Shown piece by piece: positions 56,915 to 64,000 of a DNA stretch of 64,000 nt (position 1 is its first letter; the number at the start of each line of letters is the position of its first letter). A model generated the notes under the pieces. That model made no database searches. It had not been told where the DNA came from and was given only the letters and a program-made list of their open reading frames with translations. The DNA lies in assembly GCF_003369915.1 (NCBI RefSeq), contig NW_022881614.1, positions 19,198,336-19,262,335 of the forward strand. The letters run 5' to 3'. The stretch is from Drosophila miranda (Eukaryota > Arthropoda > Insecta > Diptera > Drosophilidae). Position numbers and translations under genes: made by a program.

Positions 56915-57868
56915 AACGAGGGGGAACGTTGTGAGTTGCTGCGGAGACCGCAACTCTACAGTTATACCCGATACTAAGTCAGTATGGCTCTCCTCCGGCA
57001 GACGCCGCTAATATTAAACGACACGACAAAGAATGCGTGCGAGAGAGACAGAAAATCAGTCTGAGCGTGACGTCGGGTGCTGCGTAGCCAGTCGAAATTT
57101 TGAGATATACGTTTTATAGTGAGATCTAACAGGAGTGCGGATACCAAATTTGGTTACTCTAGCATTAATAGTCTCTGCGATTTGTAAATATCCCCAGATT
57201 TTCATCCTTTGCGGGGCGGAAGGGGGTGTGGCGAAATTTTGAAACAAACTCGTCTCGGTCCGATATATTAGGAGTGTGGATACCAAATTTGGTTGCTCTA
57301 GCTTTTATAGTCTCTGAGATCTAGGCGCTAATGTTTTACTCTAAGCAAAGCCGCCTATGCTACGTGTGTGTTAGAGAGAGACAGGGCGAGAAAAAATGAA
57401 ATTGTTTTCTTGATGCTGGCTATAATAATAATACGATCCAATTCAGATTCCGCAGTCTTAAAGATATGGTCATTCTCTACAATTCTACGTTTTTGGTTTT
57501 CTCATATCTTTAAAATTGTGGATGCCACAGATTTTCGTCCTTTGTGGGGGCGGAAGTGGGCGGGGCGAAGTTTTGAAATATTTTTGTAGCAGTGACATAT
57601 CACAGAAGTCTGGATCCAAAACATCGTTGCTCTAGCTCTTATAGTCTTTGAGCACTAGGTGCTGAAGGGGACGGACAGACGGACGGACGGACAGACGGAC
57701 AGACGGACAGACAGACAGAAAGACAGGGCCCAATCGACTCGGCTATTGATGCTGATCAAGAATATATATACTTTATGGGGTCGGAAACGATTCCTTCTGG
57801 ACGTTACACACATCCCCTTTTCCCACAAATCTAATATACCCCAATACTCATTTTGAGTATCGGGTATA
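56915..57868 (+). mobile_element. DINE-1, first of a three-copy head-to-tail array
   Basis: Head CGAGGGGGAACGTTGTGAG. An internal deletion near 57091 removes part of the body (CGTAGCCAGTCGAAATTTTG). Microsatellite at about 57670-57724; tail GAGTATCGGGTATAA joins directly to CGAGGGGG of the next copy. Confidence 0.87.
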
Positions 57869-58975
57869 ACGAGGGGGAACGTTGTGAGTTGCTGCGGACA
57901 CCGCAACTCTACGGTTATACCCGATACTAAGTCAGTATGGCTCTCCTCCGGCAGACGCCGCTAATATTAAACGACACGACAAAGAGTGCGTGCGAGAGAG
58001 ACAGAAAATCAGTCTGAGCGTGACGTCGGGCGCTGCGTAGCCACTGCAAATTGATTTGTTCCTATTGGCTATAAAAATGATCTGATCTGATCCAGATTCA
58101 GCAATCTGATAGATATGGTCATTATCTATGATTCTGCGTTTTTAGTTTTCTCGAATGTGCAATATTGTGGATGCAACAGATTTTCGTCCTTTGTGGAGGC
58201 GGAAGGGGGTGGGGCGAAATTTTGAGATACACGTTTTATAGTAAGATCTAACAGGAGTGCGGATACCAAATTTGGTTACTCTAGCCTTAATAGTCTCTGA
58301 GATTTTTGAATATCCCCAGATTTTCGTCCTTTGCGAGGGCGGAAGGGGGTGTGGCGAAATTTTGAAACAAACTCGTCTCGGTCCGATATATTAGGAGTGT
58401 GGATACCAAATTTGGTTGCTCTAGCTTTTGTAGTCTCTGAGATCTAGGCGCTAATGTTTTACTCTAAGCAAAGCCGCCTATGCTACGTGTGTGTTAGAGA
58501 GAGACAGGGCGAGAAAAAATGAAATTGTTTTCTTGATGCTGGCTATAATAATAAAACGATCCAATTCAGATTCCGCAGTCTTAAAGATATGGTCATTCTC
58601 TACAATTCTACGTTTTTGGTTTTCTCATATCTTTAAAATTGTGGATGCCACAGATTTTCGTCCTTTGTGGGGGCGGAAGTGGGCGGGGCGAAGTTTTGAA
58701 ATATTTTTGTAGCAGTGACATATCACAGAAGTCTGGATCCAAAACATCGTTGCTCTAGCTCTTATAGTCTTTGAGCACTAGGCGCTGAAGGGGACGGACA
58801 GACGGACAGACGGACGGACGGACAGACAGACAGGACTCAATCGACTCGGCTATTGATGCTGATCAAGAATATATATACTTTATGGGGTCGGAAACGATTC
58901 CTTCTGGACGTTACACACATCCACTTTAACCACAAATCTAATATACCCCAACACTCATTTTGAGTATCGGGTATA
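57869..58975 (+). mobile_element. DINE-1, second array copy, subtype A
   Basis: Full length, about 1.1 kb, joined at both ends without spacer (GGGTATAA/CGAGGGGG). Confidence 0.87.
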
Positions 58976-60052
58976 ACGAGGGGGAACGTTGTGAGTTGCT
59001 GCGGAGACCGCAACTCTACGGTTATACCCGATACTAAGTCAGTATGGCTCTCCTCCGGCAGACGCCGCTAATATTAAACGACACGACAAAGAGTGCGTGC
59101 GAGAGAGACAGAAAATCAGTCTGAGCGTGACGTCGGGCGCTGCGTAGCCACTGCAAATTGATTTGTTCCTATTGGCTATAAAAATGATCTGATCTGATCC
59201 AGATTCAGCAATCTGATAGATATGGTCATTATCTATGATTCTGCGTTTTTAGTTTTCTCGAATGTGCAATATTGTGGATGCAACAGATTTTGAGATACAC
59301 GTTTTATAGTAAGATCTAACAGGAGTGCGGATACCAAATTTGGTTACTCTAGCCTTAATAGTCTCTGAGATTTTTGAATATCCCCAGATTTTCGTCCTTT
59401 GCGGGGGCGGAAGAGGGTGTGGCGAAATTTTGAAACAAGCACGTCTCGGTCCGATATATTAGGAGTGTGGATACCAAATTTGGTTGCTCTAGCTTTTATA
59501 GTCTCTGAGATCTAGGCGCTAATGTTTTACTCTAAGCAAAGCCGGCTATGCTACGTGTGTGTTAGAGAGAGACAGGGCGAGAAAAAATGAAATTGTTTTC
59601 TTGATGCTGGGTTTAATAATATTACGATCCAACTCATATTCTGCAGTCTTAAAGATATGGTCATTCTCTACGATTCTGCGTTTTCTGTTTTCTCGTATCT
59701 TTGAATTTCTGGATGCCACAGATTTTCGTCCTTTGTGGGGGCGGAAGTGGGCGGGGCACAGTTTTGAAATATACTGGTAGCAGTGACATATCACAGAAGC
59801 CTGGATATAAAACGTCGTTTCTCTAGCTCTTATAGTCTTTGAGCACTAGGCGCTGATAGGGACGGACAGACGGACGGACGGACAGACGGACAGACAGACA
59901 GGGCTCAATCGACTCGGCTATTGATGCTGATCAAGAATATATGTACATATATACTTTATGGGGTCGGAAACGATTCCTTTTGGACGTTACACACATCCAC
60001 TTTCACCACAAATCTAATATACCCCAATACTCATTTTCAGTATCGGGTATAA
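58976..60052 (+). mobile_element. DINE-1, third array copy, subtype A
   Basis: Its private variants match the minus copy at 8411-9516. It lacks part of the first GC-rich block (AACAGATTTTGAGATACACG, near 59283). Confidence 0.87.
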
Positions 60053-60534
60053 AAATAGATGAATATGCAGACTGGTTTAAATTTTCCGATCCGTGCTTTG
60101 TACACCGAAATCATCTGCTCAATCAGTTTGTATTGATTTTGATTAGAAAAAATGGTTAACAGATAGGATGATAGGGAATCAAAATACAAAATCATACGAG
60201 AAGAAGCTCAAAATTTTGCGGCAGTAGGATATTTTATTTCATTTTGTAAAATTTATGTATAAGTTTATTATATTTTGCTTATTTTTTATTTTCATTTATA
60301 TGTATGTACATATATCTAACAGATTTAATTTTAGGCGGGGAACATGGATGTGACTTAATTACTTAAAAGTCTTGAAATTAAGTCATATCATGTCGACTCA
60401 AAGGTCAGATTAATTTTTGATGCCATTTAATATATAATGGCCTCCTCGTGGTGTTCCCTGGGTACCGATCTTCAATCGGGAGCCAATTTGAGTGGCGACT
60501 TTAAGTACATACATACATATGTATTTACGTATAT
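60053..60534 (-). repeat. Dispersed repeat R2, uninterrupted inverted copy
   Basis: The reverse complement of R2 parts 1-3 (1701-1998, 7058-7194, 8317-8410) without the DINE-1 insertions found there. The 17.6-like LTR interrupts it at 60535 after an ATAT target sequence. Confidence 0.75.
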
Positions 60535-61126
60535 AGTGACATATCCATAATTCCCCACATCCCATACACATTATGTTTATGTACAATTCATCCACCCCAT
60601 CCACACAAGTAACAGGACCCCACTCAAGAATCAATAACTGTTTCTTCCCATACTCCAAGCTAGGGCCCCCCATAATATAAACAATGGACCACATTGTTTC
60701 ATCAACATTAGAATCACGCCACTCTCGAGAAATCGATTCTTTAGAATCACGCCACTCATGAGGACCAATCAAAGCTAGACATAAAACCAAGGAGTATCAC
60801 ATTCCTATCTCCGTCATGTAATGCAACACCGATCGCCAGCAGTGGATGCCTTTCATCAAAGCCGACGCATCCCCAAATATCGATCCAGGCACGTACGACA
60901 CCGACACGAAGATGCAGCCGAGGAAAGCAACGCCCGAAGCCAGAGTCGGGAGTTCCAAGAGAAGGGCTCATGGAAACTAGCCAGCAGCAGAGAGATCAGT
61001 TCCGTTTGAGACAAGCAGACGTAAAGTTAAGTCGGGGAATTCAGCCAATCTTGTGACATAAAGAAATTAAGTACTAAAAATAAAATCTTTTTTAAAAAAC
61101 TTAAAATCGAGTTGCGGATATTTAAC
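60535..61126 (+). mobile_element. 5' LTR of a 17.6/297-like Ty3/gypsy element
   Basis: It starts AGTGACATATCC after ATAT, as in the 17.6/297 group. AATAAA-type signals occur near 61078. It ends just before the primer binding site TGGCGCAGTCGGTAGGAT at 61127, which I associate with tRNA-Ser in this group. The exact end is uncertain by a few bases. Confidence 0.82.
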
Positions 61127-61436
61127 TGGCGCAGTCGGTAGGATTTCGTTTAAAATTAACTCCTATATTTCGGTAATGGTCAGCTTGTGTAATTTCTAAT
61201 TACTGTGATCACGTAATCCCGGAATCGTTAATAAAATTGTGAAATCCGCCAAAGAACCTATGTGTTACGAGCACATACGATTTGCAAAACTAAAATTAAG
61301 TGAACTGAAGTAAGCGGAGATAGTGATCCACCAAGAACAGTGAAACACTAAATACAAAATCAAAAAACTTACAAGTGAACCAAAATAAAGTTAAAAACTA
61401 CTGAAAACAAAACAAAACCCAATCAACACCAACAAC

Positions 61437-62388
61437 ATGGCGTTACCACCACTATCATTGAGCGAAATCCACTTGAACCAGGCACTGCTGTCGATCAGAC
61501 AAATACCTGCCTATGACGGTTCATCTGGACAGCTAAGCTCATTTATCAAACGAATCGAATATGTATGCGGATTATATCCAACTGAAGATCTTCGCCAACA
61601 AAGGATCCTATTTGGAGCGACCGAGATCCAACTGTCAGGAGAGGCACAACGCATATCGCAAATGATACAACCCAACACGTGGCTCGAACTGAAGACGGCG
61701 CTGATCAACGAGTTCAAAAATCACACTTGAAGAACTCTTACGACAACTATACACCACCATATTCAACGGCAGTCTTCGTAAGTTTATAGAATAATTAGAG
61801 ATAAAAGCATTATTAATAAACAATAAGCTAAACTTAGAAAACATTCCAGAAAATAATGTCATTTATAAAAACGCTTTGAACAACACAATTAAAGATGTCA
61901 TTACTCGAAAACTTCCTGACAGAATGTTCATGACCTTAGCAAGAAAAGATATTACCACATTGTCTAATCTTAAGAAGGCAGCACAAGAAGAAGGATTGTA
62001 CGAAGCTAGTACAACAGATTCAGGTACAAATAAAGATCAATCGAAATCGTCTCAATCAAATCGAAAGAATGTTGGAAACTATTATCCAAATTATAATACT
62101 ACTAACTATCACAATCAAACTCAGAGTTCATCTGGAACAGGTCAGACTAATCGAACAAATCAAAATCAAAATTTCCAAAATCCTGGATTATACAATGAGT
62201 TCAAAAATTCCTTGAATCAAGGTATGGCTCAGAATCCATTCAATCAGCAAATATCTCAAAACCAAGCTAGTGGGAGTGGACCCAACCAACCTACTAAAAG
62301 AGGGAGGGAGAGCCAGAGTGGCCAAACGAAGATGGACGTAAATTTTCATCAAGCCGCCTCGGAAGAAACCGAGGAGGACCCTATATAA
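61437..62388 (+). pseudogene. gag of the 17.6-like element, broken
   Basis: The ATG at 61437 opens 97 codons (core reads AYDGSSGQLSSFIKRIEYVC) ending at TGA right after KNHT. The sequence ELLRQLYTTIFNGSLRKFIE then continues in another frame and meets TAA near 61789 where Glu is expected. A third piece (about 61840-62388) holds ALNNTIKDVITRKLPDRMFM and an Asn/Gln-rich C-terminus ending EETEEDPI. So at least one small indel and one nonsense change separate what was one capsid protein. Confidence 0.8.
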
Positions 62389-64000
62389 ACATTACCATTA
62401 ATAAAAGAATATTAAGGTGTATCGCTGACTCGGGATCATCGATCAACATCATGAAAGAAAATTATACAGATTCCGAGATAAAAGACGATAACCTTACGGT
62501 CCATACCATCAATGGACCTGTCCGTTTAACTAAGAGTATAATGAGGAATGCGAACAAAACATGTCCGTCCGAACAAAAGTTCTACATACATAACTTTTCC
62601 GAAAATTATGATATTTTATTAGGAAGAGAATACTTGATGGCAAGTAAAGCCCTCATCGATTACAGAAATGACACTGTAACACTAGGAGCTAGGTCGTACC
62701 CAATCATTCAGAGTGGAGAAGTTATTGAAGCCGGCAAGACCGCACAGAAGTGCACTGATCCCTCTACAAAAGAAGAGAAGATCGCACCTAAGTGCCTTGA
62801 CCCATCTCCAGAGGGAGATCAATACTTCGCTTCCGCTCTAGACAGTGAATTAAGGGAATGTAATCAATTAAGATTTGAACACTTAATCGACGAAGAGAGG
62901 GAAGAGTTAAAGAAGGTCTTATATGAGTTTAAGGATGTGCAGTACAGAGAAGGTGACAATTTGACTTTCACAAGTACAATCAAGCACGAGATCAAAACTC
63001 AACATGAAGACCCGGTCTACAGACGACCATACAAATATGCCCAGATACATGATCAGGAGGTAAACCAGCAAATCAAAGATATGATCAGGCAGGGAATAAT
63101 TCGAAAGTCGAATTCTCCTTACTGCTCGCCCATATCTATCATTCCGAAGAAGATAGATGCTTCAAGAAAGCAAAAATATCGAATGGTAGTAGACTATAGA
63201 AGTCTAAATGAAATAACAGTTAAGGACAAATTCCCAACTCCACGAATGGATGAAATCCTAGACAAACTAGGTAAATGTCAGTATTTTACGACAATCGATT
63301 TAGCAAAAGGTTTCCATCAAATACCCATGGAACCTAGCTCAATCCCCAAAACTGCGTTCTCCACTAAGCATGGACATTACGAGTTCACTCGTATGCCCTT
63401 TGCGCTAACCACTGCCCCAGCTACCTTCCAAAGATGTATGAACAATCTGCTAGAAGAGTTAATCTTCAAAGATTTCTTTGTATACTTAGATGACATCATT
63501 ATATTTTCCACTTCATTGGAAGAACACTTGTTGTCACTAAGGAGAGTATTTGGAAAGTTGAGAGACGCCAACTTGAAGCTACAAATGGATAAATGTGAAT
63601 TCATGAAAAAGGAAACTGAATTCCTAGGTCATGTAGGCACTCCTGAAGGGAGGGTTTCAAATACAGGCAAAATCTCTTCCATTGTCAAATTTCCAATACC
63701 AGAAACGACTAAACAAATAAAGTCATTCTTAGGTCTGTGCGGGTTCTACAGGAAATTCATTCCTAATTTTGCAAACATAGCAAAACCCATGACACTCAAA
63801 CTAAAGAAAGGAGCTGTCATAGACCCCAAGGAAGAAAAGTACTTCGAGGCATTTGAGAGACTAAAAGTACTCATCACCTCAGACCCTATCCTTGCGTTCC
63901 CAGACTTTGACAAAATGTTCACGGTAACAACCGACGCTAGTAACATAGCATTGGGAGCGGTTTTGTCACAAGAACACAAACCGATCTGCTACGCTAGCAG
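62385..64000 (+). CDS. pol of the 17.6-like element: protease and reverse transcriptase (partial)
   Basis: The frame is open from the gag end (overlap in the minus-one frame at CCTATATAAAC) to the window edge. It has a retroviral-type aspartic protease (CIADSGSSINIM, then ILLGREYL), then reverse transcriptase with YRMVVDYRSLNE, FTTIDLAKGFHQI and the catalytic FVYLDDIIIFS (about 63477). The RNase H start (TVTTDASNIALGAVLSQ) follows. The usual MPFGL motif reads MPFALTTAPATFQR here, an unusual change near the dNTP site. No stop is seen. Confidence 0.88.
   Translation, partial: MNITINKRILRCIADSGSSINIMKENYTDSEIKDDNLTVHTINGPVRLTKSIMRNANKTCPSEQKFYIHNFSENYDILLGREYLMASKALIDYRNDTVTLGARSYPIIQSGEVIEAGKTAQKCTDPSTKEEKIAPKCLDPSPEGDQYFASALDSELRECNQLRFEHLIDEEREELKKVLYEFKDVQYREGDNLTFTSTIKHEIKTQHEDPVYRRPYKYAQIHDQEVNQQIKDMIRQGIIRKSNSPYCSPISIIPKKIDASRKQKYRMVVDYRSLNEITVKDKFPTPRMDEILDKLGKCQYFTTIDLAKGFHQIPMEPSSIPKTAFSTKHGHYEFTRMPFALTTAPATFQRCMNNLLEELIFKDFFVYLDDIIIFSTSLEEHLLSLRRVFGKLRDANLKLQMDKCEFMKKETEFLGHVGTPEGRVSNTGKISSIVKFPIPETTKQIKSFLGLCGFYRKFIPNFANIAKPMTLKLKKGAVIDPKEEKYFEAFERLKVLITSDPILAFPDFDKMFTVTTDASNIALGAVLSQEHKPICYAS

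Larger units (their letters stand above)
61127..64000 (+). mobile_element. 17.6/297-like element internal region (runs off window)
   Basis: From the primer binding site through leader, gag and pol. The 3' LTR is outside the window. Confidence 0.85.

Noticed and set aside
60410-60790. 126-codon minus frame near the 17.6-like LTR
   Set aside because: It crosses the R2/LTR junction, so it is a composite of two unrelated repeats.

Overview
This is insect nuclear DNA. The coding sequences read as Drosophila proteins: Nac-alpha, Dpit47, geminin, midasin and ERp60. To my knowledge all are Muller element C (D. melanogaster 2R) genes. They sit in a landscape dominated by transposable elements: about 14 copies of a DINE-1/ISY-type Helitron derivative, a complete 3.4-kb BEL/Pao LTR element whose 372-bp LTRs match what I remember of TRAM from D. 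miranda, a solo LTR of the same family, two Ty3/gypsy-type elements and four P-superfamily transposase remnants. Decaying element-C genes, tandem gene amplification and heavy DINE-1/TRAM load point to a young Y-linked chromosome of the obscura group. My best guess is the D. miranda neo-Y; this is inference, not proof.

Layout. 1-622: 5' part of Nac-alpha (minus). 1.0-11.1 kb: nested repeats (R1, R2, DINE-1 copies, an internally deleted Ty3/gypsy element, an inverted P-like module). 11.1-28.7 kb: unit 1 of a large tandem duplication, made of DINE-1 carrying TRAM, a Dpit47 pseudogene, a 675-bp inverted-repeat element, a PH-like adaptor gene, geminin, a C2H2 zinc-finger gene and a P-like remnant. 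28.7-44.0 kb: unit 2, the same genes in the same order at an offset of about 14,478 bp, with a solo LTR where unit 1 has the full TRAM. 42.2-49.6 kb: a second, 4.07-kb tandem duplication of P-like remnant + DINE-1 + an unidentified 430-bp segment. 49.6-51.8 kb: more DINE-1. 53.06-56.45 kb: a badly broken 5' fragment of midasin. 56.6 kb: exon 1 of ERp60, followed by three head-to-tail DINE-1 copies. 60.5-64 kb: 5' LTR, broken gag and open pol of a 17.6/297-like element running off the window.

Decay differs between genes. Dpit47 has one stop shared by both copies (older than the duplication) plus a frameshift only in copy 1. The zinc-finger gene is intact in copy 2 but has a stop in copy 1. Geminin and the adaptor gene are open in both copies, and the geminin copies differ only at synonymous sites that I can see. 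Midasin carries at least five independent lesions. Paired filled and empty insertion sites inside this one window allow exact element boundaries and a relative order of events to be read directly.
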